From Cyanobacteria bacterium SIG30 (GTDB lineage: Bacteria > Cyanobacteriota > Vampirovibrionia > Gastranaerophilales > Gastranaerophilaceae): a DNA stretch of 64,000 bases. Each line of letters opens with the position of its first letter. Position 1 is the first letter of the stretch. Shown piece after piece: positions 35,873-46,081 of the stretch. Made by a program: the position numbers and the translations under genes. The notes below the pieces were generated by a model that worked only from the letters and a program-made list of their open reading frames with translations, searched no databases and was not told where the DNA came from. The stretch lies in the NCBI GenBank assembly GCA_015152475.1, contig SUTW01000006.1, forward strand, positions 78,372 through 142,371, in the 5' to 3' direction.

Positions 35873-37513
35873 TTATATATCAAAAAGCTTAAATAATTTC
35901 TCTTCAATAATTGAATTATCCATTTCTAAAGAATTTTTATTTAAATTTAAAGCCTTTTGATACATTTTTGCAGCATCAATCTTGGCATTTAAACTTTCAT
36001 AAGCTCTAGCACAATTAAAATAAGCAAGAACATAATTTGGATTTATGTCAAAAGCGGTTTCAAAATAAGGTATAGCACGTTCTGCATCACATAAACCATC
36101 CAAGAAAACAACACCAAGATTATTGTAAGCAATATCGTAATCAGGATCTAAATCAATAGCTTTTAAATAATTTGAAATTGCCTCTTCAATTCTGTCACAT
36201 TCCCAATAAACCATAGCCAAACGAGAATAAGATTTAGAATCTTTAGGATTATCTTCAAGAGATAAATTATAATATTTAATTGCTTCTTCTATATTTTCTT
36301 TATCATAATAAATATCAGCTAAGGCTTGATAAATTTGTCCTCTATTTTTAGTGAGTAAAAGGGCATTTTGCAACATGGAAATTGCTGCTTCATAATTGCC
36401 CTTTACCTGATGATAAATTGCTGCCAACGCTTGTGCAACAATTGCTGACCATTCCGAATCAGAATTATTTTCTAATGCCTTCTTATAAAGTTCTATTGCT
36501 TCATCATACTGCTCTAATTGAACATAAGCAAAAGCTAGTGAATTTTGATAAAAAGCATTATTTTCATCATATTTTAAAGCAAATTTAAAAGCATTTAATG
36601 CGTTAAGTGGCTCATTTTTTCTAAAATATAAATGGCCAAGTTCATAATAACAACGAGAAAATTCAGGATTAGCTTTAAGTAAAATATTATAGTAATCAAT
36701 TAATTCGTCATAATTTTGTGAAAAATTCTTTTCAACAAATTCGATTGAATTTATAACCTGCTCAACATTGTTATTTGAAACAATAAGTGCATTTTGATAA
36801 CATTGATGAGCAACAACTAAATTATTTTTTCTAATTGCAATTTTGGCCATTTTTTCATAAAAAACTGGTTGATTTTTAGTTTCATCTAATGCATCACAAT
36901 AAGTTTCGTAAGCCTTTTTATCGTTTTTAAGGTTTTCGTAAATGCAGCCTTTTAATTTATATTTATAGTAACTTAAATCATCTGCAATATTTTTTAAAAC
37001 CATCTTAATTCCGCCTTTATCAGTCAAGAAAAGTGCAGAACCACTAAATAAACAATATAAACCCTTAAATAAATTTTTAATACATTTTGTTTTATCTTCA
37101 AGTAAGGTCATTGCCATAATAATTCTTGCTCTAGCCGATGAAAATGGTTTTAATTTAATAGCTTTTTCAAATTCATCTTTTGCGCAATTTTTATCCCCAT
37201 TTAAAGCAAGAAAATAACCCAAATACATATGTGCATCAGCATTATCTGGGTCCATAATGACCGCTTGCCTACATTGGTCAACAGCGCCTTGAACCGTAAT
37301 TTGTCCAGTTTCATACATTAAACTTGCAAGTCTATAATAAGTTGTTGAAATGTGAGGCTTAACTCTAATTGTTTCAACATAATAATTAATAGCCGTTTGC
37401 AAATCTTCCTTGCACGCGCGAATTAAATACTTCTGATGTGCTTCGACCGCAAGAGATAAAGTATCGACACATGTATTATTGTCTTGAATTAAATTTTCTT
37501 CTATTTCTATCAT
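35873..37513 (-). CDS. Large cytosolic TPR protein
   Basis: 546 residues made almost wholly of tetratricopeptide repeats, about 12 to 13 by eye (for instance NALNAFKFALKYDENNAFY, EAIKYYNLSLEDNPKDSKS, EAISNYLKAIDLDPDYDIA). No signal peptide or membrane helix. First gene of a run with the membrane TPR protein and the diguanylate cyclase; a scaffold role is plausible but no function is shown. Upstream there is no good ribosome-binding site. Confidence 0.88.
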   Translation of the reverse strand: MIEIEENLIQDNNTCVDTLSLAVEAHQKYLIRACKEDLQTAINYYVETIRVKPHISTTYYRLASLMYETGQITVQGAVDQCRQAVIMDPDNADAHMYLGYFLALNGDKNCAKDEFEKAIKLKPFSSARARIIMAMTLLEDKTKCIKNLFKGLYCLFSGSALFLTDKGGIKMVLKNIADDLSYYKYKLKGCIYENLKNDKKAYETYCDALDETKNQPVFYEKMAKIAIRKNNLVVAHQCYQNALIVSNNNVEQVINSIEFVEKNFSQNYDELIDYYNILLKANPEFSRCYYELGHLYFRKNEPLNALNAFKFALKYDENNAFYQNSLAFAYVQLEQYDEAIELYKKALENNSDSEWSAIVAQALAAIYHQVKGNYEAAISMLQNALLLTKNRGQIYQALADIYYDKENIEEAIKYYNLSLEDNPKDSKSYSRLAMVYWECDRIEEAISNYLKAIDLDPDYDIAYNNLGVVFLDGLCDAERAIPYFETAFDINPNYVLAYFNCARAYESLNAKIDAAKMYQKALNLNKNSLEMDNSIIEEKLFKLFDI

Positions 37514-37649
37514 AATTTGGGGAACTTCAACCTAACATTTTAATTGTTATTATTAAGTTTGCACCAAAAGTTAAGAAATGTTAAGAGGGTGCATGAAAAA
37601 TCATCTAAATGGAGTAGAAAATATAAAAAATTAACAAAAAATTAAAATA

Positions 37650-37678
37650 TTGAAAGAATTCGATTTTAATGCTAAGAT
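37650..37678 (+). promoter_or_regulatory. Promoter of clpC
   Basis: TTGAAA (37650-37655), 17 bases, TAAGAT (37673-37678). The leader is about 25 bases with AAAAAGGTAG before the ATG. No CIRCE or CtsR-type repeat is seen. Confidence 0.65.
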
Positions 37679-37708
37679 AGAACAATAGAGATAAAAAGGT
37701 AGTTTACA

Positions 37709-40162
37709 ATGTTTGAAAGATTTACAGAAAAAGCAATAAGAGTCATTATGCTCGCACAAGAAGAAGCCAGAAGACTTGGACACAACTTTGTTGGCACAGA
37801 ACAAGTTTTATTGGGGCTTATCGCTGAAGGTACAGGTATAGCAGCAAAAACCCTTAAAACAATGGGGGTTACAATAAAAGATGCAAGAGCTGAAGTTGAA
37901 AAAATAATAGGCAGAGGCTCTGGTTTTGTTGCAGTTGAAATTCCATTCACACCTAGGGCAAAAAAAGTTTTGGAACTTTCTTGGGATGAAGCAAGACAAC
38001 TTGGACACAATTATATAGGCACAGAACACCTTCTTTTAGGCTTATTAAGAGAAGGTCATGGAGTTGCAACAAAGGTTTTGGAAAATCTTGGTGTTGACCT
38101 TGATAAATGCAGAAGCAATGTTGTTAAGATGCTTGGTGAAACAAAACCAGCAAGTGATTCTGGTTCGCAACCTGCAATGATGGGCGGAAGCTCACAATCA
38201 AAAGCAAAAACACCAAGCCTAGATGAATTTGGTACAGATTTAACTCTTGCAGCACAAGAACAAAGACTTGACCCTGTTGTGGGAAGAGAAAAAGAAATCG
38301 AGCGTGTTATACAAATTCTTGCAAGAAGAACAAAAAACAACCCTGTTTTAATTGGTGAACCTGGCGTTGGTAAAACTGCAATTGCACAAGGTCTTGCAAT
38401 AAGAATTGCGGAAAACGAAGTTCCAGATATTCTTGATGGCAAAAAAGTAATTCAGCTTGATATGGGCTTACTTGTTGCAGGCACAAAATACAGAGGTGAA
38501 TTTGAAGAACGTCTTAAAAAGATTATGGATGAAATTCGCCAGGCCGGAAATATTATTCTTGTTATTGACGAAATGCACACTTTAATTGGCGCAGGCGCAG
38601 CAGAAGGCGCAATTGATGCTGCAAATATATTAAAACCTGCTCTATCACGCGGTGAAATCCAAGTAATTGGCGCAACAACTCTAGATGAATACAGAAAACA
38701 CATAGAAAAAGATTCAGCACTTGAAAGAAGATTTCAAATGGTTCTTGTTGAACAACCTTCAATGGAAGAAGCAATTGAAATTATCAAGGGTTTAAAAAGC
38801 AAATATGAAGAACACCACAAATTAAATATTTCAGATGAAGCAATTGTTGCAGCCGTTGAATTATCTAGCAAATTTATCACGGAAAGATTCTTGCCAGATA
38901 AAGCAATTGACGTTATAGATGAAGCAAGTTCAAAAGTAAGATTAAAAGTTTCTTCACTTCCACCAGAAGGAAAAGAACTTGAAAAAGAACTTAAAAATGT
39001 AATTAAAGAAAAAGAAGAAGCGATCAGAAACCAAGAATTTGAACATGCATCTGACCTAAGAGATGTTGAAGCTGACCTTAAAGATAAAATAAGAGCGGTT
39101 TCAAATAATTGGAAAGACACGCAAGAAGCAAACAAGCCAACAGTAACTGTTGAAGATGTAGCAAATGTTATTGCGATAATTACAGGCATTCCTGTTACAA
39201 AAATAACTGAAGGAGAAAGTGAAAAACTTCTTAAACTTGAAGCAACGCTTCACGACAGAGTTATTGGTCAAAATGACGCAATTGTTTCAGTTTCAAAAGC
39301 AATTAGACGCGCGAGAGTAGGTTTAAAATCACCAAACAGACCAATCGGAAGCTTTATTTTCTCAGGTCCAACTGGTGTAGGTAAAACCGAACTTGCAAAA
39401 GCTATCGCAGAAGCAATTTTTGGAAACGAAGACAGTATGGTCAGAGTTGATATGTCAGAATTTATGGAAAAACATTCAACTTCAAAACTAATTGGTTCAC
39501 CTCCAGGTTATGTTGGTTATGATGATGGTGGCCAATTAACAGAAATTATCAGAAAGAAACCATACTCAGTTGTATTATTTGACGAAATCGAAAAAGCGCA
39601 CCCTGATGTATTTAATATAATGCTTCAAATTTTAGATGACGGAAGATTAACTGATGCAAAAGGTCGTCACGTCAACTTTAAAAATACAATCATTATTATG
39701 ACATCAAACGTTGGTGCAAGTATGATTACAACAACTCAAAAACTTGGTTTTGCAACGTCAGAAGATGTAAACAAAGACAAATACGAAAAATTAAAAGAAA
39801 CCGTTATGGAAGAAATGAAAAAATCATTCCGTCCTGAATTCTTAAACAGAATTGACGATATAATTGTATTTGCTCACTTGAACCAAGTAGAAATCAGACA
39901 AATTGTTGATTTAATGCTGAAAGATTTATTTAAACGTCTTGACGAACAAGGTTTAAATGTCGAAGTAGGCGATGATGTTAAAGATTATCTTGGAAAAGAT
40001 GGTTACTCAGAAGCTTACGGCGCAAGACCTCTAAGACGTTTAATCCAAAAGAAAATCGAAGACATTTTGGCTGAGGAAATTTTGTCTGGCAACTATAAAG
40101 AAGGTGACACTTTAATAATGAGTATGCAAGATAATGAAATTAAACTAACTAAAAAAGCTTAG
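37709..40162 (+). CDS. clpC: ATP-dependent Clp protease ATP-binding subunit ClpC
   Basis: AAA+ unfoldase that feeds ClpP. 817 residues: two N-terminal Clp-N repeats ([11 protein letters not shown] and [11 protein letters not shown]), AAA1 with Walker A GEPGVGKT and Walker B VIDEMHT, a UVR/M-domain coiled coil (about 420-465), AAA2 with GPTGVGKT and LFDEIEKAH, and a C-terminal domain. It is close to the cyanobacterial/plastid ClpC type and lacks the long ClpB middle domain. It stands alone: no ctsR or mcsAB neighbours, unlike Firmicutes. Confidence 0.96.
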   Translation: MFERFTEKAIRVIMLAQEEARRLGHNFVGTEQVLLGLIAEGTGIAAKTLKTMGVTIKDARAEVEKIIGRGSGFVAVEIPFTPRAKKVLELSWDEARQLGHNYIGTEHLLLGLLREGHGVATKVLENLGVDLDKCRSNVVKMLGETKPASDSGSQPAMMGGSSQSKAKTPSLDEFGTDLTLAAQEQRLDPVVGREKEIERVIQILARRTKNNPVLIGEPGVGKTAIAQGLAIRIAENEVPDILDGKKVIQLDMGLLVAGTKYRGEFEERLKKIMDEIRQAGNIILVIDEMHTLIGAGAAEGAIDAANILKPALSRGEIQVIGATTLDEYRKHIEKDSALERRFQMVLVEQPSMEEAIEIIKGLKSKYEEHHKLNISDEAIVAAVELSSKFITERFLPDKAIDVIDEASSKVRLKVSSLPPEGKELEKELKNVIKEKEEAIRNQEFEHASDLRDVEADLKDKIRAVSNNWKDTQEANKPTVTVEDVANVIAIITGIPVTKITEGESEKLLKLEATLHDRVIGQNDAIVSVSKAIRRARVGLKSPNRPIGSFIFSGPTGVGKTELAKAIAEAIFGNEDSMVRVDMSEFMEKHSTSKLIGSPPGYVGYDDGGQLTEIIRKKPYSVVLFDEIEKAHPDVFNIMLQILDDGRLTDAKGRHVNFKNTIIIMTSNVGASMITTTQKLGFATSEDVNKDKYEKLKETVMEEMKKSFRPEFLNRIDDIIVFAHLNQVEIRQIVDLMLKDLFKRLDEQGLNVEVGDDVKDYLGKDGYSEAYGARPLRRLIQKKIEDILAEEILSGNYKEGDTLIMSMQDNEIKLTKKA

Positions 40163-40180
40163 TAATGAATAAAAATACAA

Positions 40181-40218
40181 ATCAAAAATACTCTATTTTA
40201 GAGTATTTTTGATTTTTA
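40181..40218 (+). terminator. Terminator of clpC
   Basis: Thirteen-pair stem ATCAAAAATACTC / GAGTATTTTTGAT with a 7-base loop, then TTTTTAAA. Confidence 0.88.
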
Positions 40219-40240
40219 AATAAATAATTTAATTAAACGA

Positions 40241-40268
40241 TTGACATAAATGTAAAAAAGTATATTAT
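40241..40268 (+). promoter_or_regulatory. Leaderless promoter of the small gene at 40275
   Basis: TTGACA (40241-40246), 16 bases, TATTAT (40263-40268), six bases, ATG (40275). The six bases AAAGAA could at best be a weak ribosome-binding site. Confidence 0.75.
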
Positions 40269-40274
40269 AAAGAA

Positions 40275-40517
40275 ATGTTACCTTTAATCACACAAGAAGT
40301 ATACGAAGAAACAGTAAGCTCAATGCTTGAAGACATTGGTGCTTGGCGCAAAAAAATGATTCATTATATAAAGGATGAGAATCCTGAATTAAATTCAGCA
40401 ATAATTGATATTGCGCAAAAAACAGATTTGGATGCAAAAGCAGTTGCAACTGGTGCTTATATGGCTTATATGTTGCTTGAAAAATCTCCAGATAATTTTA
40501 TGGAAGATGAAGAATAA
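40275..40517 (+). CDS. Small acidic protein of unknown function
   Basis: 80 residues, not recognised. Mostly helical, acidic at the C-terminus (FMEDEE), no signal peptide. A consensus promoter aimed at its first codon supports it as a real gene. It is followed after 30 bases by the uridine-kinase-like gene, which has its own -10 box. Confidence 0.75.
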   Translation: MLPLITQEVYEETVSSMLEDIGAWRKKMIHYIKDENPELNSAIIDIAQKTDLDAKAVATGAYMAYMLLEKSPDNFMEDEE

Positions 40518-40534
40518 TTTTTTATTTTTTGTTG

Positions 40535-40547
40535 TATAATTTATCTT
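40535..40547 (+). promoter_or_regulatory. -10 element seven bases before the uridine-kinase-like gene
   Basis: TATAAT at 40535-40540; ATG at 40548. It favours this start over the in-frame ATG at 40563. No -35 match is convincing. Confidence 0.5.
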
Positions 40548-41387
40548 ATGGAAGATGAAATTATGAACGAAAAAATAGCATTTTGTGATTTAAGAACAGA
40601 TATCTCTTTTGTAGCAAGAGTTTTAGACAATATACGAAAGGTTATCTTGTACGATAGCGAACAAAAACAACCTTTAATCTTAAAACTAAATGAAGGTTTC
40701 ATATTTAATTTGGCAAGAAAAGCACTTTTAGAAAAAGATTCATCATTTTTAATATCAGTTACAGGTGAATCCGCTTCCGGCAAAACAACTCTTGTGCAAA
40801 ACACTGTAAAAGCTTGTTTAAAATCAGACACAAAAAATTATACAGTTGTTTGCTGTGATGATTATTACAAAGATGCTTCAAGAGAACTTAAAGAAGCAGG
40901 AAGTTACGAAAATCTATTCGCCACAGGTTTTAGCTTTGATACACCAGATGCAATTGATTTAGAACTTATGAAGGAACACTTGATTGATCTTAAAAATGGC
41001 AAAGAAATTAAATCACCACAATATGATTTTATAACTTGCGAAAGCAAAAAAAATTCAATAATTAAAAAACCTGCAAAAATCATTTTAAATGAAGGTTTAT
41101 ATGTTTTGGATAAAAACCTGCTTGATATAGTTGATGTAAAAGTATTTGTATTTACACCATTCCAAGTAATAAAAGACAGATGGTTTTCAAGAGCAATTTC
41201 AAGAGGTAAAACTGGAAAAGCTGCAGAGATGCAATTTAATGACGTAAATCAAACTGCATATAGATATATAAGACCAACAATGAACATTGCAGATGTCGTT
41301 ATAAATGGATTAACAACTTCAGAATATATTGAAGAAATTACCGGAATGTTAATTGAGGCAATATTAAAAGTTGTAAAATCAGGTTAA
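40548..41387 (+). CDS. Uridine kinase/phosphoribulokinase-like P-loop NTPase (copy A)
   Basis: 279 residues. After about 70 residues of an unusual N-terminal extension comes Walker A GESASGKTT, then the CDDYYKDAS substrate loop, the base-binding region TPDAIDLELM, and a late NEGLYVLD strand, as in Udk/PRK-type kinases. The extension is shared in outline with the protein at 60232-61098, so the two are paralogues. It could phosphorylate uridine/cytidine or another small alcohol; substrate not known. A terminator follows. Confidence 0.82.
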   Translation: MEDEIMNEKIAFCDLRTDISFVARVLDNIRKVILYDSEQKQPLILKLNEGFIFNLARKALLEKDSSFLISVTGESASGKTTLVQNTVKACLKSDTKNYTVVCCDDYYKDASRELKEAGSYENLFATGFSFDTPDAIDLELMKEHLIDLKNGKEIKSPQYDFITCESKKNSIIKKPAKIILNEGLYVLDKNLLDIVDVKVFVFTPFQVIKDRWFSRAISRGKTGKAAEMQFNDVNQTAYRYIRPTMNIADVVINGLTTSEYIEEITGMLIEAILKVVKSG

Positions 41388-41392
41388 AATAA

Positions 41393-41419
41393 AAAGACCA
41401 GCAAGAAGCTGGTTTTTTT
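41393..41419. terminator. Bidirectional terminator after the uridine-kinase-like gene
   Basis: GACCAGC / GCTGGT stem with loop AAGAA, flanked by A-run and seven T bases. Confidence 0.85.
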
Positions 41420-41436
41420 GTGTTTGCAGAGCTTAA

Positions 41437-42090
41437 TTAGCCAAATGTTGCAAATCCATTTTCGACGTTTTTGTCAATTACAGATTGAACACTTTCAATT
41501 TCTGTTTCAATTGCCTTGTGTTTTGTTTCAAGTCTATCAATTTCAAGTTCCAATTTTTTATCTTGATTTTGAATTTTTGTCATTTCATTATCATATTCTG
41601 TTTTCGCCGCAGCATCATCAGAATCATCATAAACTTCAGCTATATTAGAAATTCCAGCAATTGATTTTTGAACCATTTTGTTGTTTTCGTCTAAAGCACC
41701 AATAAAATACATTCTGTCTTTAAGAGCATCTTCAAAATATTCTCTTTTTAAAAGATTTTCATCAATAACATAATTATCTTTTTTTGAAGGGTCTTTAATT
41801 TCGCTGGCATCAGCAACAACAATTTTATTATTAACATCAATTAATTTATAAGAAGATAATGATGCATCACTTGTGAAAGCTTCATAGGTTAAAGGAACAT
41901 ATTGACTACTTGCATAAGGTCTATAAGACAAAATCTGATTATTGGTTTTTTCAGTATATTTTTGCTGAATAACCTCAGAATTATTAGCAAGCAACATACG
42001 CTTATGACTAATTTGCTGAACTTGAAATTCAGTATCTGATTTTTGTGCTGTAAGCATTAAAAATCTTGCCTGGCTCGCTGAAAGACCCAT
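41437..42090 (-). CDS. Coiled-coil protein, lineage-specific family (MGLSASQAR type)
   Basis: 217 residues with no signal peptide. It begins MGLSASQARFLMLTAQKSD and has a C-terminal coiled coil (about 165-210: LELEIDRLETKHKAIETEIES). The N-terminal motif is one I associate with a family common in Melainabacteria-like genomes, but no function is known. The protein at 63283-63813 shares the layout, including a similar C-terminal helix (ETQLKAAEAEYESIS...DKSI). The look resembles rod or secretion-apparatus components, which is only a resemblance. AAGGAGA precedes the ATG. Confidence 0.75.
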   Translation of the reverse strand: MGLSASQARFLMLTAQKSDTEFQVQQISHKRMLLANNSEVIQQKYTEKTNNQILSYRPYASSQYVPLTYEAFTSDASLSSYKLIDVNNKIVVADASEIKDPSKKDNYVIDENLLKREYFEDALKDRMYFIGALDENNKMVQKSIAGISNIAEVYDDSDDAAAKTEYDNEMTKIQNQDKKLELEIDRLETKHKAIETEIESVQSVIDKNVENGFATFG

Positions 42091-42212
42091 TTTATCTCCT
42101 TGATTTTTTACTTTACAAGAATAAATACGTCATTTTATCAGATAACTTTAGGTTTTTAAGCTAAATGTTAACAAAACTTAACAAAGAAATTATTAAAATA
42201 AAATAAATATTG

Positions 42213-42241
42213 TTGTATATCAATTATGATTAGCCTATAAT
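42213..42241 (+). promoter_or_regulatory. Promoter of grpE-dnaJ
   Basis: TTGTAT (42213-42218), 17 bases, TATAAT (42236-42241). A leader of about 28 bases with AGAGGAAAA before the ATG. No CIRCE element is visible. Confidence 0.7.
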
Positions 42242-42275
42242 TTAAGTAAGAGCACATAAAAGAGGAAAATCATAA

Positions 42276-42839
42276 ATGAACAAAGATAAAGACGTTTTTG
42301 AAGAAAAACAAAATCCATTTAAAGAAAATATAGAAGAAAATAAAGAAGCAGAAAACGAAGAAAAAGTCGAACAACAAGAAGAAAGTCTTGAAGAAAAATT
42401 GCAAAAAGAAAAAGACGAACTAAATAATAAATATTTAAGACTTGCTGCCGATTTTGATAATTACAGAAAAAGACAAGCTCTTGAAAGAGAAAATTTATTA
42501 CAATATGGTGCAGGCGAAACATTAACTAAATTAATAGATGTTTTAGACACATTTGAAAGAGCAGAAGAAAGTGTTGAAAAATTTGACGATTGCAAAACAG
42601 TAAAAGAAAGCTATAATGTTGCAATTAAACAATTTAAAGACACCTTAACAAAATGTGGCTTAGAAAAAATTGACACAAAAAATCAAAAATTTGACCCAAA
42701 TTTCCATGAAGCAGTGTCACAAACTCCGACAAACGACGTTGAGGAAGGCACAATAATTGCAGAAATGAGAACTGGTTATAAATTAAAAGACAGAGTCCTA
42801 AGACCTTCTATGGTAAGTGTGGCTGTAAGTGAGGAATAA
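42276..42839 (+). CDS. grpE: Nucleotide exchange factor GrpE
   Basis: Releases ADP from DnaK. 187 residues: acidic, coiled N-terminal half (about 1-60, rich in Glu/Lys), long helix with [17 protein letters not shown], and the C-terminal beta domain ([11 protein letters not shown]...[20 protein letters not shown]). One base separates its stop from the dnaJ start. dnaK, usually between the two, is absent. Confidence 0.94.
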   Translation: MNKDKDVFEEKQNPFKENIEENKEAENEEKVEQQEESLEEKLQKEKDELNNKYLRLAADFDNYRKRQALERENLLQYGAGETLTKLIDVLDTFERAEESVEKFDDCKTVKESYNVAIKQFKDTLTKCGLEKIDTKNQKFDPNFHEAVSQTPTNDVEEGTIIAEMRTGYKLKDRVLRPSMVSVAVSEE

Positions 42840-42840
42840 A

Positions 42841-43977
42841 ATGGACTATTACGAAATACTTGGGGTAGGAAAAGACGCTACAAAAGACGAAATTAAAAAA
42901 GCTTTTAGAACTAAAGCAAGACAATATCACCCAGACGTCAATAAAGCACCTGACGCAGAAGAAAAATTTAAGAAACTAGGAAAAGCATACGAAACTTTAT
43001 CTGACGACAGTAAACGCGAATTATATGACAGATATGGTGAAGATGGCTTAAAAAATGCAGGTTATACTCAAGGTCCGTTTGATTTTGGCTTTGGAGATAT
43101 AAACGACATCTTCTCGCAATTCTTTGGTGGTTTTGATTTTGGAACATCAGGCGGTTTTTCAACAAGAGGTAATCCAAACTCTTCAAGAAGAGGCGATGAT
43201 CTAAGGTATGATATTGAATTAGAATTTGAAGAAGCAATTTTTGGTATTGAAAAAGAAATAAAGATTAAACATTTAGAACCTTGTGAAAGTTGCGCAGGTT
43301 CTGGCCTAGACAAAAATGTAAAAGATATAACTTGTAAAACCTGTGGAGGCAGAGGACAAGTCCAACAAACAATGAAAACGCCACTTGGCGCATTCACAAC
43401 TGTTGGTGCATGCCCAAGTTGCCATGGAACAGGAAGAGACCCTAGTGCATGTTGTAAAAAATGCAAAGGTTCGGGACTTGTTGAAAAAGAAAAAACATTA
43501 AAAATTAAAATTCCAAAAGGAGTTGATGACAACTCTAAAATTCGTATATCAGGCGAAGGCGATATGGGAAGAAATGGTGGCAGAAGCGGAGATTTATACC
43601 TAGTAATCCATGTTAAGCCATCAAAAATCTTTGAAAGATTAAATAATGATATCTTTTCAAACTTGCAAATAACAATGCCACAAGCAGTGCTTGGCGACAA
43701 AGTAATAGTTGAAACACTAGATGGCAAAAAAGAAATATCTGTTCCAAAAGGAATAAAAAATTTAGAAAAACTATGCCTCAAAGGCTTTGGCGTTCCAAAC
43801 CTTGGAAATTCAGAACACAGAGGTAATCATTATGTTACAATATCAATAACAACTCCAGATAAATTATCTTCAAAAGAAGAAGAATTATGGAGACAATTAT
43901 TTGAGCTTTCTAAAAAAGAAAAATTGAATGATAAAGAAGGAATTGTTGAAAAAATTAAAAGTTCTTTCGCGAAATGA
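42841..43977 (+). CDS. dnaJ: Chaperone protein DnaJ
   Basis: Co-chaperone that delivers clients to DnaK and stimulates its ATPase. The start at 42841 (MDYYEILG) is preferred over 42829 because GAGGAATAAA precedes it and the family begins there. 378 residues: J domain with HPD (YHPDVNKA), G/F-rich linker (about 75-115), four C-x2-C-x-G-x-G zinc repeats ([32 protein letters not shown]) and the C-terminal substrate domains. A full type I DnaJ. Followed six bases later by a beta-propeller gene. Confidence 0.96.
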   Translation: MDYYEILGVGKDATKDEIKKAFRTKARQYHPDVNKAPDAEEKFKKLGKAYETLSDDSKRELYDRYGEDGLKNAGYTQGPFDFGFGDINDIFSQFFGGFDFGTSGGFSTRGNPNSSRRGDDLRYDIELEFEEAIFGIEKEIKIKHLEPCESCAGSGLDKNVKDITCKTCGGRGQVQQTMKTPLGAFTTVGACPSCHGTGRDPSACCKKCKGSGLVEKEKTLKIKIPKGVDDNSKIRISGEGDMGRNGGRSGDLYLVIHVKPSKIFERLNNDIFSNLQITMPQAVLGDKVIVETLDGKKEISVPKGIKNLEKLCLKGFGVPNLGNSEHRGNHYVTISITTPDKLSSKEEELWRQLFELSKKEKLNDKEGIVEKIKSSFAK

Positions 43978-43983
43978 GGTTAA

Positions 43984-45438
43984 ATGAAATTAAAAATTTT
44001 ATCTATTTTAGCAATATTGTGTTTAATTTTACCTGCCCATGCAAGTAAATTGCCGGATAACTTATGGGAATACATCCAAAAAGAATTACCTAATTCTTCA
44101 CAAAGATTTGACTCAGTTATTGTAGTTTCAAAAGATGTAATGTATGTTCCACTTTATCCAGCCCAAAAAGAAGAAGTAGATAAAATTGTAATCGATTATA
44201 CATATCCTCAAGATAAAAAACTTAAAAATCTTCCAGAAGTTATTATTTTTAACAATAATTTCGTTCTTTTAAAACTTTTTAAAGATAAAGACGGCTTTTA
44301 TGGAATAACAAAAAATGAAAATTTACCACTAAAAGTTAAACTAGGTGTAATGCCACAAGATATGCTTGTTCCACCAGGACTTAAAATACCAGAAAATTTA
44401 AGTCTTATTTTAGGTGACCTTGTAATCCCATCAGTTTCTGATTCAACATTAATTGTTGATAAAGATGGGCAAGAAACAAAAATTACACCACTTGCAGGAC
44501 AAGTTTTAGCAAATGAATTATTTAATAAAGGCAATTTTAAATCACTGGAAGAGTTAAAAGGAAAAAAAATATATGTATCTTCAAATGGTTCAAAATTTAT
44601 AAATGTATATGACGAGAAATCTTCAAACCCATTATATGAATTAAAATTAAATGCTCTTCCATTAAAAATTGTTGCTTCAAACATTTCAAAAATGGCACTC
44701 ACAATATATTACAATAATTTAAATGTGGAAGTTCTGGATTTGCAAAACGAAAGAATAATAACTCAAATTCCACTTGAAAAAAATCCAAAAGATATAATTT
44801 TAGATGATGGTAAAAATATTGCTTACATATCTTCGCCCGAAGCACACGCAATTTATGTTGCAGAAATTCCGTCAGGAAGATTATTAAAATCAATACAAGT
44901 TACAGGAGAACCATCAAAAATTGCTTTAAGTAACGATAAACAAAAACTTGCATTTATTGATAGAGTAACTCAAAAATTGTATACTCTTGAACTTAATGGC
45001 GAATACATTGAAAAAGAAATTGGTAAAACAAAAAATGCATCATCAATTTTATACAATGGTGATTTTATATACGCAATTTCAAGAACACAAAATAATTTAA
45101 TTGTTTATAATTCTTTAAAATCAACTGTTGAACACGAAATAAGATTGAATACAAAACCAACTGATGCAATTTTGCTCAACGAAAAGATATTTGTTTTATG
45201 TGCACAAGAAGGAACTGTTGATATTTTTAATACAAAAACAAATAAGGTTGAAGAAAAAATACAACTTGATAAAAAAGGATTTTATTCTAATTTAACAAAA
45301 ATACCAAACCAAAATAATTTAATGATTACAGGTTATAATACAAACCAATTCCTGATTTTAGATTGCGACAAACAAAAAGTCACAAATAAAAGAGATTTAG
45401 AAGTTCAGGTTTCAAATTTAATAATAATCGATAAATAA
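43984..45438 (+). CDS. Secreted beta-propeller protein (YVTN/WD-like repeats)
   Basis: 484 residues with a signal peptide (MKLKILSILAILCLILPAHAS, cleavage probably after AHA). After an N-terminal region of about 170 residues comes a series of blades with repeats such as KIYVSSNGSKFINVYD, NIAYISSPEAHAIYVAEIPS and DFIYAISRTQNNLIVYN, typical of YVTN-family six- or seven-bladed propellers. Likely periplasmic or surface-located; ligand not known. It lies in a run with dnaJ upstream and an O-methyltransferase four bases downstream. Confidence 0.82.
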   Translation: MKLKILSILAILCLILPAHASKLPDNLWEYIQKELPNSSQRFDSVIVVSKDVMYVPLYPAQKEEVDKIVIDYTYPQDKKLKNLPEVIIFNNNFVLLKLFKDKDGFYGITKNENLPLKVKLGVMPQDMLVPPGLKIPENLSLILGDLVIPSVSDSTLIVDKDGQETKITPLAGQVLANELFNKGNFKSLEELKGKKIYVSSNGSKFINVYDEKSSNPLYELKLNALPLKIVASNISKMALTIYYNNLNVEVLDLQNERIITQIPLEKNPKDIILDDGKNIAYISSPEAHAIYVAEIPSGRLLKSIQVTGEPSKIALSNDKQKLAFIDRVTQKLYTLELNGEYIEKEIGKTKNASSILYNGDFIYAISRTQNNLIVYNSLKSTVEHEIRLNTKPTDAILLNEKIFVLCAQEGTVDIFNTKTNKVEEKIQLDKKGFYSNLTKIPNQNNLMITGYNTNQFLILDCDKQKVTNKRDLEVQVSNLIIIDK

Positions 45439-45441
45439 TCT

Positions 45442-46005
45442 ATGCCAAATTTTGATAAAAAAACAGAAGAAATTTTAATCGCTCTTGAAAAGACACAAGA
45501 GGAATTTTGGAACGTTGATAGAGCAACAGCGAATTATCTTAACTTAATGGTTAAAGCATTGAATGTGCAAAATGCTCTTGAAATTGGTACTTCAAATGGT
45601 TATAGTGCAATATGGATTGCAAAAGGACTTAAAGAAACAAATGGCAAGCTAACAACAATTGAGTTTTGGGACAAAAGACTGGATTTAGCAAAAGAAAATT
45701 TTAAAGAATGCGGAGTTGACGACATAATAACAACAAAACTTGGTTCAGCATCAGATGTTTTACTTGATTTACAAAATGAAATTTATGATTTCGTTTTTAT
45801 TGATGCAAACAAATTAGAATATTTAAATTATTTCAAAAGAATTGACCCAATACTTAAAAAAGGCGGAGTAATTTTATCGGACAACATTATTTCGCATGCA
45901 AAAAAAGTTCAACCATTCTTAGATGAAATATTATCAAGAAAAGATTATCAAAGCGAATTATTGAACTTTCAGGATGGACTCTTAATTTCAAGAAAAAATT
46001 TATAA
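45442..46005 (+). CDS. SAM-dependent O-methyltransferase
   Basis: 187-residue class I methyltransferase of the catechol/caffeoyl-CoA O-methyltransferase family (Methyltransf_3). SAM-binding EIGTSNGYSAIWIA near residue 47-60, acidic TTIEFWDKR after strand 2, FVFIDANK (metal ligand Asp), and GGVILSDNI. Several members act on tRNA uridine (TrmR) and others on small catechols; sequence alone does not choose. Four bases after the propeller gene. Confidence 0.88.
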   Translation: MPNFDKKTEEILIALEKTQEEFWNVDRATANYLNLMVKALNVQNALEIGTSNGYSAIWIAKGLKETNGKLTTIEFWDKRLDLAKENFKECGVDDIITTKLGSASDVLLDLQNEIYDFVFIDANKLEYLNYFKRIDPILKKGGVILSDNIISHAKKVQPFLDEILSRKDYQSELLNFQDGLLISRKNL

Positions 46006-46081
46006 TTATCATCTTTTTGTATGTTTTACTTTTAAAATAAAAACATTAATATACTTTATGTAAAATAAAGGGAAGTAAAAT

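Noticed and set aside
42091-42275. CIRCE element before grpE, or in the gap before clpC (37514-37708)
   Set aside because: No TTAGCACTC-N9-GAGTGCTAA or similar inverted repeat is present in either gap.
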